NCBI GenBank assembly: GCA_007121075.1
Contig: SKMK01000009.1
Span: 1-64,000, forward strand
Reading direction: 5' to 3'
Length of the DNA stretch: 64,000 bases
Source: Syntrophomonadaceae bacterium
GTDB lineage: Bacteria > Bacillota > Dethiobacteria > DTU022
The position numbers and the translations under genes were made by a program. The notes below the pieces were generated by a model. The model worked only from the letters and a program-made list of their open reading frames with translations. It was not told the origin of the DNA and did no database searches. Below are positions 26,724 to 35,002 of the stretch, in pieces (positions within the stretch are counted from its first letter, which is position 1; each line of letters opens with the position of its first letter).

Positions 26724-27508
26724 GTTCCAGCTCCTCTCGGATTCATTTTGTTTATTATCCTTAAACCTTCCAGCGTCAGCAGCGTGTTAACTTCTTTTAT
26801 AGTTTCAGATTCACGGGCAATCAGGGACGCAAAACCGCCGGTGGCGACCACCAGGGGCTCAAGCCTGAATTCCTCCTGCATCCGGCGAACGATCCCATCC
26901 ACCTGGCCAACAAAACCGAAAACAATTCCCGATTGCATGCTGGAGACGGTGTCCTTTCCGATCACCCGGCTCGGCCTGGCTATTTCTACCCGGGGCAGTT
27001 TGGCTGCTTTTTCAAACAGCGCTTCAAGCGATATGCCGATCCCGGGAGCAATTACACCGCCCAGATAATCTCCGTCTTCAGAAACAGCACAAAAAGTGGT
27101 AGCTGTTCCGAAGTCAACAATAATCAGCGGCCTCCCATATAAACTGTAGGCCGCTACAGCGTTCACAATCCGGTCTGCCCCCACTTCACGGGGGTTATCT
27201 GTAACAATATTTAGTCCTGTTCTTATACCGGGGCCGATTACGAGGGGTTCGATCTTAAAATACTTGGTCGCCATCCGCTCCAGGGAATACATCAAAGGAG
27301 GAACGACAGAGGAAATGGCGATAGCATCGATATCTTTCAGGCCTAAACGGCTGTTGTGCAGCAGGTTTTTTACCACCATCCCCAGTTCATCCTCGGTGCT
27401 GTCTTCCCTGGTCGGGAGGCGCCAGTATACGAGGATTTCTTCTTCCCTGTAGATCCCCAGCATAATATGGGTATTGCCGACGTCGATGGCTAAAAACAAA
27501 TTTTTCAC
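26720..27508 (-). CDS. coaX: Type III pantothenate kinase
   Basis: 262 aa. It phosphorylates pantothenate in CoA synthesis; type III enzymes need a monovalent cation and are not feedback-inhibited by CoA. Acetate-kinase-like ATPase motifs: [14 protein letters not shown] (phosphate 1), [11 protein letters not shown] (phosphate 2 region), [12 protein letters not shown], and [12 protein letters not shown] chose GTG at 27508, giving [14 protein letters not shown], since the family begins just before the first strand. The longer frame to 27550 adds 14 unsupported residues. The Shine-Dalgarno is weak (CCGGGG). Placing coaX near ftsH/tilS-type genes is common; here it is coupled to a patatin gene instead. 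Confidence 0.92.
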   Translation of the reverse strand: MKNLFLAIDVGNTHIMLGIYREEEILVYWRLPTREDSTEDELGMVVKNLLHNSRLGLKDIDAIAISSVVPPLMYSLERMATKYFKIEPLVIGPGIRTGLNIVTDNPREVGADRIVNAVAAYSLYGRPLIIVDFGTATTFCAVSEDGDYLGGVIAPGIGISLEALFEKAAKLPRVEIARPSRVIGKDTVSSMQSGIVFGFVGQVDGIVRRMQEEFRLEPLVVATGGFASLIARESETIKEVNTLLTLEGLRIINKMNPRGAGT

Positions 27509-27745
27509 CCCGGAATAATGATTTTCTGTTATTATAGTAAAGTTGAGCACTTACACTATAGCAGATCAGGTCATATTTGAAAAGAATACTGGTTCAATTA
27601 CAAAACCGTACCATAAAAAATAGTTTTTGTTATGGGCAATATACTTTAGCGGCCCTGTCCTGCTTGTTAAAGGAAAATTAAACAACCCGTCGAATTAGAA
27701 AAGGTAATTTGACATCTAGATTTTGCATCTTAAGGAGGAACCGCT

Positions 27746-29059
27746 TTGCTGTTGAAAAAAATATCCGGCAAGAATTACTTTATCGCTTCATTGATCTTGC
27801 TTGGAATTACAATATTAATGGTCCTTGCGATTTTTGGCCTGACGGCATTTATACCGGATGCCCTGGGACAAAAACCCCAGGAATATACTATTACCTCGGT
27901 TTGTGAATTCGAGCCGTGGCATTTTCGAGTAGAGGATTTAAGTGTTAACTTTCCTGAAGGAGGCATCATCAGCACTGTCCAGGAAACAAACTACGACAGG
28001 ACGGTACTGCTCCTTGGAAGGGGAACTTTAAGACATAAACACACTGAATACGACCATACATCGGCCCTCGGAATTTTTATGACCGTTGAGCATGAATTAT
28101 TTAATGAAATCAGGGGAGACAACATTTTCATCCCTATCGAAGACCGGGACAGGCTGGAAATGGTTTCAACGGTGTTCAACCGGCAGGTGGGCAAACCGGC
28201 AATCTGGGAAGATAAAATCCCAATCAGCTTCCACACACCTGGAGGCTTGTCATATTACTACTTTATCGCCCCTGACGGGGAACCAATGCTGCCGCCGGAA
28301 GCTGAATATAGCAGGTTGAACGTTTTCGGTTCGGCCATGGCCTATACATTATTTGCGCTGATCATGCTCCTGGTGATAACCCTTTTTACCCTGGATCACC
28401 GCTATTCCAATTACTGGGTTCACCTGGCCAGAACCCACCCGGGATACCTGGGTCTGGGATTGGTGCCGCTGCTGGCAGCAATCTATGCCGCAAGCAAAGT
28501 CATCCCAAAGCTTAATGATTGGCCTGTTTACTACGATTTTTTTGGTTATGCTGCTGGGCTTCTGATCTTAATTATATTATTCAGGCTGGGGCAAATTGAT
28601 TACCTTGATTTTGGCTTGCGCCGGGACCGGCTTAAGAACGGGTATACCCTGGCTATTATTGCGGCAACGCTGATGATAATGGCTACCAGGGGGCTGCCTG
28701 GCGGCGTCGATATTGACGGCGTCAACACTATAGCCCACCTGCCGCTTCTATTCCTGCTCATTGGCCTGCCCCGTGAAATGATCTGGAGGGGTTATATCCA
28801 GGCCTTCCTAAGCCGCTTAACTGGGCCCAACTGGGGTATCTTGATCATGATTGTCCTGGCAGCGGCAACTCGCCTGGTGTATATCTGGGCTACAGATCCA
28901 TGGGTGCTTTACTATCCTTACACTTACCTGGAGATTGCCGTCCTGGCTCCGGGCACGGCAGCTATCCTGGGCTACCTTTATTTAAGAACAGAGAATATAC
29001 TGGCCTGCGCACTTATGCATAGTTTACTGATCTTTTTACCGGATGTAATACAGTATTAG
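27746..29059 (+). CDS. Membrane protein with extracytoplasmic domain and CPBP-like C-terminal half
   Basis: 437 aa. TM1 (about 12-35) is followed by a hydrophilic extracytoplasmic domain (about 36-195). Then come seven or eight hydrophobic segments from about 200 to the end. The last third resembles the CPBP (CAAX protease/bacteriocin-processing) fold: LPREMIWRGYIQAFLSRL corresponds to motif 1, and ALMHSLLIFLPD to the terminal His motif. Motif 1 normally reads EExxxR; here the first Glu is Arg (REMIWR), so protease activity is doubtful. The start is TTG with AAGGAGG at 27732-27738. It ends 18 bp before folE, so it is probably the first gene of the folate operon. Confidence 0.65.
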   Translation: MLLKKISGKNYFIASLILLGITILMVLAIFGLTAFIPDALGQKPQEYTITSVCEFEPWHFRVEDLSVNFPEGGIISTVQETNYDRTVLLLGRGTLRHKHTEYDHTSALGIFMTVEHELFNEIRGDNIFIPIEDRDRLEMVSTVFNRQVGKPAIWEDKIPISFHTPGGLSYYYFIAPDGEPMLPPEAEYSRLNVFGSAMAYTLFALIMLLVITLFTLDHRYSNYWVHLARTHPGYLGLGLVPLLAAIYAASKVIPKLNDWPVYYDFFGYAAGLLILIILFRLGQIDYLDFGLRRDRLKNGYTLAIIAATLMIMATRGLPGGVDIDGVNTIAHLPLLFLLIGLPREMIWRGYIQAFLSRLTGPNWGILIMIVLAAATRLVYIWATDPWVLYYPYTYLEIAVLAPGTAAILGYLYLRTENILACALMHSLLIFLPDVIQY

Positions 29060-29077
29060 AAGAAAGGCGGTATCAAA

Positions 29078-29644
29078 TTGGACAAGGATAAAATTTCCCA
29101 GGCTGTGGAAATGATACTTGAAGCAATAGGCGAAGACCTGAACCGGGAAGGTTTACAGGGCACGCCGGATCGAGTGGCAAACATGTATTGCGAGCTTTTC
29201 GGAGGGTTGAATCAAGATCCACGCTCACCGCTCCAAACCTGCTTTGTAGAGGACGGCCACGATGAAATAGTCCTGGTCAAAGATGTTTCTTTCTATTCAA
29301 TGTGTGAGCACCATCTGCTGCCGTTTTATGGAAAAGCCCATGTGGCCTATGTACCTGGCGGTGGAAGGATTGTTGGATTAAGCAAGTTGGTCCGGGTAGT
29401 CGAAATATTATCGCGCCGGCCCCAGCTGCAGGAGAGACTGACCAGCAAAGTAGCCGACATTATAACTGAAGAGTTGAAACCCAAGGGGGTTGTAGTCGTT
29501 GTCGAGGCCGAGCATTTATGTATGAGTATCCGCGGTGTCAGTAAGCCGGGTGCAGTAACTGTTACTTCAGCAGTCCGTGGCCTGTTCAGGACCAATGCCA
29601 GTTCTCGCATCGAAGCCTTTAGCTTGATTAAGGGAAAAGCTTAA
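29078..29644 (+). CDS. folE: GTP cyclohydrolase I
   Basis: 188 aa. It converts GTP to 7,8-dihydroneopterin triphosphate, the first step of folate synthesis. Zn and catalytic residues are in MCEHHLLPF (Cys, His, His) and [10 protein letters not shown] (second Cys). [16 protein letters not shown] is the GTP-binding loop. The start is TTG at 29078 with GAAAGGCGG upstream. The gene belongs to the tightly packed CPBP-folE-HD-folP-folB-folK unit. Confidence 0.97.
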   Translation: MDKDKISQAVEMILEAIGEDLNREGLQGTPDRVANMYCELFGGLNQDPRSPLQTCFVEDGHDEIVLVKDVSFYSMCEHHLLPFYGKAHVAYVPGGGRIVGLSKLVRVVEILSRRPQLQERLTSKVADIITEELKPKGVVVVVEAEHLCMSIRGVSKPGAVTVTSAVRGLFRTNASSRIEAFSLIKGKA

Positions 29645-29660
29645 CCGGCGGGGGATAATC

Positions 29661-30155
29661 ATGGACCGATGTAATAAAATAATGGACAACCGTGATTACC
29701 GGTTCTACCTGGACAAAAATAAAACAGCAGAAACAGGACGGGATTTTTGCAGTCACAATTTTGAGCATATTCTTGCTGTGGCCAGGTTGACCTACCTGCT
29801 GCTGATTGAGGAAGGCAATCCCTTTATTTCCCGGGAAATAGCTTATGCTGCCGGCCTGCTGCATGATATAGGCCGCTGGAAAGAATACCAGTCCGGCCAG
29901 GACCATGCTGAGCTTAGCTCAGAGTTGGCCGGCCCGATCCTGGAAGAAGCCGGGTTTCTTTTATCGGAGCGTTTGTTAATTCAAAAAGCCATCGCTCAAC
30001 ACCGTCACCGAAGCCATCCTCACTCCCACCGTTCCCCACTGAGCAGGGCGCTCGCTAAAGCTGACAGCCTTTCCCGCCTCTGTTTTAAGTGTGAAGCCCG
30101 TGCTGAATGTTATAAGATCGAACAGCAGCCGCATCAAAGGAGGTTGATCTATTGA
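29661..30155 (+). CDS. HD-domain phosphohydrolase in the folate operon, candidate pterin phosphatase
   Basis: 164 aa. An HD hydrolase core is visible: HNFEHILAVARL (first His), AGLLHDIGRWKEYQ (HD pair), DHAELSSELA, and a C-terminal ADSLSRLCFKC with the last conserved Asp. A Cys group (C-x2-C-x6-C) follows near 145-155 and may bind metal. No Nudix FolQ is present in the operon, and the step from dihydroneopterin triphosphate to dihydroneopterin needs a phosphatase. Archaeal MptB, a pterin cyclic phosphodiesterase, is an HD-type enzyme, so the role is plausible but inferred. It starts 17 bp after folE, and its stop overlaps the folP start (TTGA). Confidence 0.75.
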   Translation: MDRCNKIMDNRDYRFYLDKNKTAETGRDFCSHNFEHILAVARLTYLLLIEEGNPFISREIAYAAGLLHDIGRWKEYQSGQDHAELSSELAGPILEEAGFLLSERLLIQKAIAQHRHRSHPHSHRSPLSRALAKADSLSRLCFKCEARAECYKIEQQPHQRRLIY

Positions 30156-30976
30156 GCAGGGAATTGCAGCTTGGTGATAAAATTTACCGGTTAGATCAAA
30201 GGACCCTGGTGATGGGCATTTTAAATGTAACCACCGATTCTTTTTCTGATGGAGGCCGCTTCAATCGGGTCGAAAATGCAGTTGAGCAGGCCTTCAAAAT
30301 GGCTGAAGACGGGGCTGATATTATTGATATCGGAGGAGAATCTGTCAGGCCAGGTTTTGTACCCATAACCGCTGAAGAAGAATTAAACAGGGTTATCCCG
30401 GTCATTAAATCCCTGAAAAATGATCCCGCTTTTAAACTGCCCGTTTCCATTGATACTTACAAAGCCGCTGTGGCCGAAGAAGCTTTAAAGCTGGGTGTAG
30501 AAATGATCAACGATGTCTACGGCCTGAAAGCGGATCACAGGCTTGGCAAAGTGGCTGCCCGCTATAACGTGCCGATCTGCCTGATGCACAACCGCGACAG
30601 CACCGATTATAATGATTTAATACCGGATATCCTGGCTGAACTGGGGGAATCTACCAGGATAGCCCACCAGGCCAACGTAAAAGATGAGCAGATCATTATC
30701 GATCCCGGCATCGGCTTCGGAAAAGATCTGCAGCAGAATTTGGACGTTATGTATCACCTTCGAGAGTTTCACAGCCTGGGCTATCCGATCCTGCTTGGCA
30801 CATCCAGAAAATCTATGATTGGAAAAACCCTTAATCTTCCCCTGGACGAGCGTGTTGAAGGAACCGCCGCCACGGTAGCCTACGGTATTAGCGCCGGCGC
30901 CGACCTGGTCAGGGTTCATGATGTCCTGCAAATGCGCCGGGTTGCCGATATGACCGATGCCATGGTTCGGAGGTGA
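30152..30976 (+). CDS. folP: Dihydropteroate synthase
   Basis: 274 aa TIM barrel joining p-aminobenzoate to dihydropterin pyrophosphate; the target of sulfonamides. Motifs: MGILNVTTDSFSDGG, DIIDIGGESVRPG, and LGTSRKSMIG (pterin/phosphate-binding Lys and Ser). RVHDVLQMRRV is the C-terminal His/Arg signature. The start is TTG at 30152, overlapping the upstream stop by 4 bp, with AGGAGG at 30138-30143. It is followed 6 bp later by folB. Confidence 0.97.
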   Translation: MSRELQLGDKIYRLDQRTLVMGILNVTTDSFSDGGRFNRVENAVEQAFKMAEDGADIIDIGGESVRPGFVPITAEEELNRVIPVIKSLKNDPAFKLPVSIDTYKAAVAEEALKLGVEMINDVYGLKADHRLGKVAARYNVPICLMHNRDSTDYNDLIPDILAELGESTRIAHQANVKDEQIIIDPGIGFGKDLQQNLDVMYHLREFHSLGYPILLGTSRKSMIGKTLNLPLDERVEGTAATVAYGISAGADLVRVHDVLQMRRVADMTDAMVRR

Positions 30977-30982
30977 TCATAA

Positions 30983-31336
30983 GTGGATCGGATCAGTATT
31001 GACGATATAACCTGCTATGCTTACCACGGAGTCCTGCACGAGGAAAGAAATCTGGGTCAGGAGTTCCAGGTCAGCCTTGAACTGGGTACGGATTTTTCCA
31101 GGGCCAAAAATGACAGCATCGAAAGAGCAGTTGACTACCGGCAGGCAGTCAAAATTGTTACAGATATTATGTGGGGAGAACCCTGCCAGCTTCTTGAAAC
31201 CATCGCCGAAAAAATTGCCGCTCAACTGCTGCAGTTACCTGGAGTTATGGAAGCAGAAGTGGAAATCAGGAAGCCTTATCCGCCTATACCTGAAGTAAAA
31301 GGCGGGGTCGGGGTGTTGATCAGCCGCAGGAAGTGA
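30983..31336 (+). CDS. folB: Dihydroneopterin aldolase
   Basis: 117 aa. It cleaves 7,8-dihydroneopterin to 6-hydroxymethyldihydropterin and glycolaldehyde. Motifs: CYAYHGVLHEERNLGQEF (catalytic Glu region), DYRQAVKIV (Tyr), LLETIAEKIA, and EIRKPYPPIPEVKGGVGV with the catalytic Lys. The start is GTG. Length is normal. It is located between folP and folK, matching pathway order. Confidence 0.95.
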   Translation: MDRISIDDITCYAYHGVLHEERNLGQEFQVSLELGTDFSRAKNDSIERAVDYRQAVKIVTDIMWGEPCQLLETIAEKIAAQLLQLPGVMEAEVEIRKPYPPIPEVKGGVGVLISRRK

Positions 31337-31341
31337 AATTA

Positions 31342-31866
31342 ATGAACTACGAGAGGATAATAAAAGCATATCTTGGCCTGGGCACAAACCTGGGAGATCG
31401 CCTGTCTAACTTACAGCGTTCTTTAAAACTGCTTTTTTCGACACCGGGGATAGAACTGGAGTCATTTTCAAACATTTATGAGACAGAACCGGTAGGGGGG
31501 CCCCAACAAGGCCCTTTCCTCAACGCCTGCCTGGCAATTAATACCGAACTGAGCCCGGTAGATTTGCTCCTGGCTTTGCTGTCAGTTGAAGAGAAAATGC
31601 AAAGGGTTAGAGAAGAAAGATGGGGTCCGCGCATTATCGACTTTGATTTGCTGATCTATGAAGGAGTTACTATAAACACTCCCTTGCTGCAGCTCCCTCA
31701 TCCCCGGCTTGCAGAAAGGGATTTCGTACTGGTTCCCCTGTCAGACATTGCCCCGGAACTGATCATTACCTCAGTCAACAAAACAGTCCAGCAGGTCCTG
31801 GCAGAAAGAAAAGAAAACCCTGACGTTAAACTTTACCGCCTTCGGAACTGGTTTAAAACAACCTGA
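31342..31866 (+). CDS. folK: 2-Amino-4-hydroxy-6-hydroxymethyldihydropteridine pyrophosphokinase (HPPK)
   Basis: 174 aa. It transfers pyrophosphate from ATP to 6-hydroxymethyldihydropterin. Motifs: YLGLGTNLGDR, ETEPVGGPQQGPFLNACL, and RWGPRIIDFDLLIY (Mg2+ Asp pair). LPHPRLAERDFVLVPL is the C-terminal signature. ATG at 31342 fits AGGAAG 8 nt upstream; a GTG at 31333 overlapping the folB stop is the alternative. It is the last gene of the folate operon, followed by a strong inverted repeat. Confidence 0.95.
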   Translation: MNYERIIKAYLGLGTNLGDRLSNLQRSLKLLFSTPGIELESFSNIYETEPVGGPQQGPFLNACLAINTELSPVDLLLALLSVEEKMQRVREERWGPRIIDFDLLIYEGVTINTPLLQLPHPRLAERDFVLVPLSDIAPELIITSVNKTVQQVLAERKENPDVKLYRLRNWFKTT

Positions 31867-31947
31867 TCTCCTTTTAAAATCTTTCAGGTGGCCGTTTTTC
31901 TTAAAATATATAGCGATGAATTCATTTTTTATACTGCTATAACCAAC

Positions 31948-31988
31948 AAGGCCGCATTCAACTTTAACAACTAGTTGAATGCGGCCTT
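31948..31988. terminator. Bidirectional terminator between folK and fhs
   Basis: A perfect 16-bp inverted repeat (31948-31963 with 31973-31988) encloses a 9-nt loop, with short T/A flanks on both sides. It lies between convergent genes and probably serves both. Confidence 0.75.
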
Positions 31989-32043
31989 TGGATTAACCGG
32001 TCTGATAAAAAACTCTACAAACAGGAGGCAAAAAGTGCTTTGC

Positions 32044-33807
32044 CTAGAATAATCCTTCTACTTTGCCGGTTTCTACATCGACATCCACCTTGCGGAAAGC
32101 AGGATTGGCTGCAGTTCCAGGCATCAGGGAAATTGCGCCTGCAACCGGAACCAGGAAGTCGGCCCCGCCGTAAGTGAGGATATCGCGAATCTTCAGGTTC
32201 CAGCCCTTTGGGACACCCTTCAAGGCCGGATCGTCGCTCAGGCTGAGGTGGGTCTTGACCATACAGGTGCCCATCTTTTCGAACTTGGGATCGCCTTCCA
32301 TCTTTTTGATTTTTTCAAGGGCATCGGGAGTATAATCGACACCGTCTGCACCGTATACTTCCTTGGCGATGAGTTCAATCCGCTTGCGGAGCGGGGTATC
32401 GAGTTCGTAGAGGAACTTGAAATCGCTGGGCTCTTCGCATGCTTCGACAACAGCCTCGGCAAATTCTTTCGCTCCATCCCCGCCGTACTGCCAGTGTTTG
32501 GAAACAGCGACTTTTGCCCCTGCTTCTTCCGCCAGGCGGCGGACGGCTTTAACTTCATTGTCGGTATCGGTGTAGAAGTGGTTGATACAAACCACGGGGG
32601 TAATGCCGGCTTTTTTGATGGTATTAATGTGATGGACCAGGTTGTCGCAGCCTTTTTCAACCCACTCGACATTTTCCTGTCCATATGCCGGGTCAAGCGG
32701 CTGTCCCGGTTTGGGCATAGGTGCCCCGCCGTGTGCTTTCAGGGCCCGGATTGTGGTTACTAGCACAGCACAGTCCGGCTTCAAGCCCGACATGCGGCAC
32801 TTCAGGTTCCAGAACTTCTCGAAACCGATATCGGCGGCAAAACCGGACTCGGTAATGACATAGTCGCCAAGCTTCAGGGCCACGCGGTCGGCTACGATGG
32901 AAGACTGGCCGATAGCGATGTTGGCAAAAGGCCCGGCATGGACAAATGCAGGTTGGCCTTCGATGGTCTGCATCAGGTTGGGATTGAGCGCTTCAACCAT
33001 CCAAGCGGTCATGGCGCCTGCCACACCGAGGTCTTCGGTGGTAACCGGGGCACCTCTCTTGTCGTAAGCAACCACAATTCTGCCCATCCGATCCCGCATA
33101 TCTTTCAGATCGTTGGCCACGGCCAGGATAGCCATAACCTCGGAAGAAACGGCAATATTGAACCCGGAGCTCATCATAAATCCGTCTCTCCTGCCGCCCA
33201 GGCCGATGATAATGTTACGAAGAGCCTGCGCACAGAAGTCAATAATCCAGTTCATTTCTACATTGCGCGGATCAATATTAAGACGCTTTAATCCACTGCG
33301 CTCCAGGAAAGCATCGCTGGAATTAAATTCATGTTGAAGGCGGGAAGATAAAGCAACCATGGCCAGGTTATGAGCATTCATAATAGCGTTGATGTCACCG
33401 GTCAGGCCCAGAGAAAACGGGGTCAGCGGAACACACTGGGCCAGTCCTCCACCGGCAGCGGACCCTTTTACGTTCATAGTCGGCCCGCCGGAAGGCTGGC
33501 GGATGGTGGCAATAACATTCTTCCCGAGCTTGCCCATACCCTGGGTCAGGCCCATAGTTGATGTGGACTTGCCTTCTCCCAGGGGAGTGGGAGTAATGGC
33601 GGTAACATCGATGTACTTCCCATCGGGTACATCTTTCAAGCGGTTAAGGACTTTTTTGTAGTCCACTTTGGCCACGTAATGGCCGTGGGGGAGAAGCTCT
33701 TCCTGGTCAAGCTTAAGCTCCTCGGCTAACTGGTATACTTTTTTCATGTTCTTTTCAGCAGCTTCAGCAATTTCCCAATCAGCATGTTTTGTTGGATCTA
33801 ACGGCAT
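32044..33807 (-). CDS. fhs: Formate-tetrahydrofolate ligase (10-formyl-THF synthetase)
   Basis: 587 aa. It makes 10-formyl-THF from formate, THF and ATP; a key step of the methyl branch of the Wood-Ljungdahl pathway, or run in reverse in purine and amino-acid fermenters. Motifs: [17 protein letters not shown] (ATP P-loop) and [19 protein letters not shown]. Further on are [20 protein letters not shown] and the C-terminal [15 protein letters not shown]. It is about 30 residues longer than the common 556-aa clostridial enzyme, mostly from the N-terminal 35 residues and insertions. ATG with AAGGAGG upstream. It is next to, but convergent with, the folate operon that supplies its cofactor. Confidence 0.97.
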   Translation of the reverse strand: MPLDPTKHADWEIAEAAEKNMKKVYQLAEELKLDQEELLPHGHYVAKVDYKKVLNRLKDVPDGKYIDVTAITPTPLGEGKSTSTMGLTQGMGKLGKNVIATIRQPSGGPTMNVKGSAAGGGLAQCVPLTPFSLGLTGDINAIMNAHNLAMVALSSRLQHEFNSSDAFLERSGLKRLNIDPRNVEMNWIIDFCAQALRNIIIGLGGRRDGFMMSSGFNIAVSSEVMAILAVANDLKDMRDRMGRIVVAYDKRGAPVTTEDLGVAGAMTAWMVEALNPNLMQTIEGQPAFVHAGPFANIAIGQSSIVADRVALKLGDYVITESGFAADIGFEKFWNLKCRMSGLKPDCAVLVTTIRALKAHGGAPMPKPGQPLDPAYGQENVEWVEKGCDNLVHHINTIKKAGITPVVCINHFYTDTDNEVKAVRRLAEEAGAKVAVSKHWQYGGDGAKEFAEAVVEACEEPSDFKFLYELDTPLRKRIELIAKEVYGADGVDYTPDALEKIKKMEGDPKFEKMGTCMVKTHLSLSDDPALKGVPKGWNLKIRDILTYGGADFLVPVAGAISLMPGTAANPAFRKVDVDVETGKVEGLF

Positions 33808-33951
33808 TTAAACAACCTCCTTGATCTTTTATATAAATTTATCTCCTTCTACGTATAGACGCAGACAAAGACTTTATTTCAACATTTAAATGCATTTTCC
33901 TGCCGCATAGTTCAGGATTTCACATATTTTTTAATTCAAATTTGTAAGTTA

Positions 33952-34905
33952 TCACAACTGCTTTAAATCATTCACCGCCGGCACTCCACAAAGAGAATCA
34001 GCCGTCGTAATTGCTCTTTCCACGGCACGGGACACAGCCTCAGCGGCCATTAGCCCCACAACATTGACATCTGCCTTCATATTTCCCCTGGAAAGGGCAA
34101 ATATAGTGTCACCGTCCCACATTGTATGCACCGGCCATATGGATCGCGCCAGGCCATTGTGAGCCATCTGGCAGATCTTTTGCAATGCAGGTCTGTCCAA
34201 TTCGGCATTGACAGCCACAATACCCAAAGTTGTGTTGCCGGAAGCGCCGCTGTTTCCATTTCCCAGCAGCAATTCGGCTGTTTTCTCCATTTCGCCTGTG
34301 ATTGGGTTTCGCGGCCCCGCCAGCAGGCAGCTTTTTTGATCAAAGACATCTCCAAAAGCGTTAACCACCACCAGGGCGGCGACGATCAGCTTGTCATTAC
34401 ATACAGCAGATGACCCCTGTCCTGATTTTATTGCGCCGCTCATACCGCGGAGTTTGCCCACTGTTGCCCCGCAGCCGGCTCCGACTGACCCCTCCGGCAC
34501 AGGTCCTGTTGAAGCATTAGCACAGGCCGCATAACCCATTTTTTCATCAGGTCGGATGCAGCCGTCTCCGATCAGGAGATCAAACAACACCGCCGCCGGA
34601 ACAATAGGAATCCTGAAACGATCCACCTGGAATCCGCAGCCTTTTTCTTCCAGGTACTTCATTGCCCCGGACACCGCATCAAGGCCAAAGGCGCTTCCTC
34701 CCGCAAGAACCAGGGCCTGGATTTCCTCAACCAGCCGCCCCGGTTTGAGAAGATCAGTTTCCCTCGTTCCGGGAGCTGAGCCACGGACTTCAACTGCAGC
34801 CCTGGCTCCTTCTTCAATCATCACCACTGTAATCCCGGTAGCCGCATCCCGGTCAGAAACAACGCCTACCTTGATACCGTCAATGTCAGTCAGGCCTGGA
34901 GCCAA
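33952..34905 (-). CDS. P1 family peptidase (DmpA/S58 type N-terminal nucleophile aminopeptidase)
   Basis: 317 aa. Relatives self-cleave before a Ser or Thr that becomes the nucleophile of an aminopeptidase or amidase. The segment GASGNTTLGIVAVNAEL holds the likely cleavage Thr (around residues 230-235). LAGGSAFGLDAVSGAMKYLEEK and GRVEE-type loops near the N-terminus are characteristic, as is GCGATVGKLRG. It starts at TTG with GGGGGGTG upstream. There is no signal peptide. It lies downstream of ftsH, separated by a terminator-like palindrome. The physiological substrate is unknown. Confidence 0.85.
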   Translation of the reverse strand: MAPGLTDIDGIKVGVVSDRDAATGITVVMIEEGARAAVEVRGSAPGTRETDLLKPGRLVEEIQALVLAGGSAFGLDAVSGAMKYLEEKGCGFQVDRFRIPIVPAAVLFDLLIGDGCIRPDEKMGYAACANASTGPVPEGSVGAGCGATVGKLRGMSGAIKSGQGSSAVCNDKLIVAALVVVNAFGDVFDQKSCLLAGPRNPITGEMEKTAELLLGNGNSGASGNTTLGIVAVNAELDRPALQKICQMAHNGLARSIWPVHTMWDGDTIFALSRGNMKADVNVVGLMAAEAVSRAVERAITTADSLCGVPAVNDLKQL

Positions 34906-34952
34906 AACTGATCACCCCCCGGATTCCAGTTTGATCATGCACCCGGCCCCTA

Positions 34953-34988
34953 ATTTAAAGAGCCAGGCGTCAGCCTGGCTCTTTAAAT
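34953..34988 (-). terminator. Terminator-like palindrome after ftsH
   Basis: A perfect 16-bp stem (34953-34968 with 34973-34988) has a 4-nt loop GTCA. The outer part is AT-rich (ATTTAAAGAG), giving a short T run in either direction. It is 15 bp beyond the ftsH stop. Confidence 0.75.
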
Positions 34989-35002
34989 CACAGCTTTTCT
35001 GT

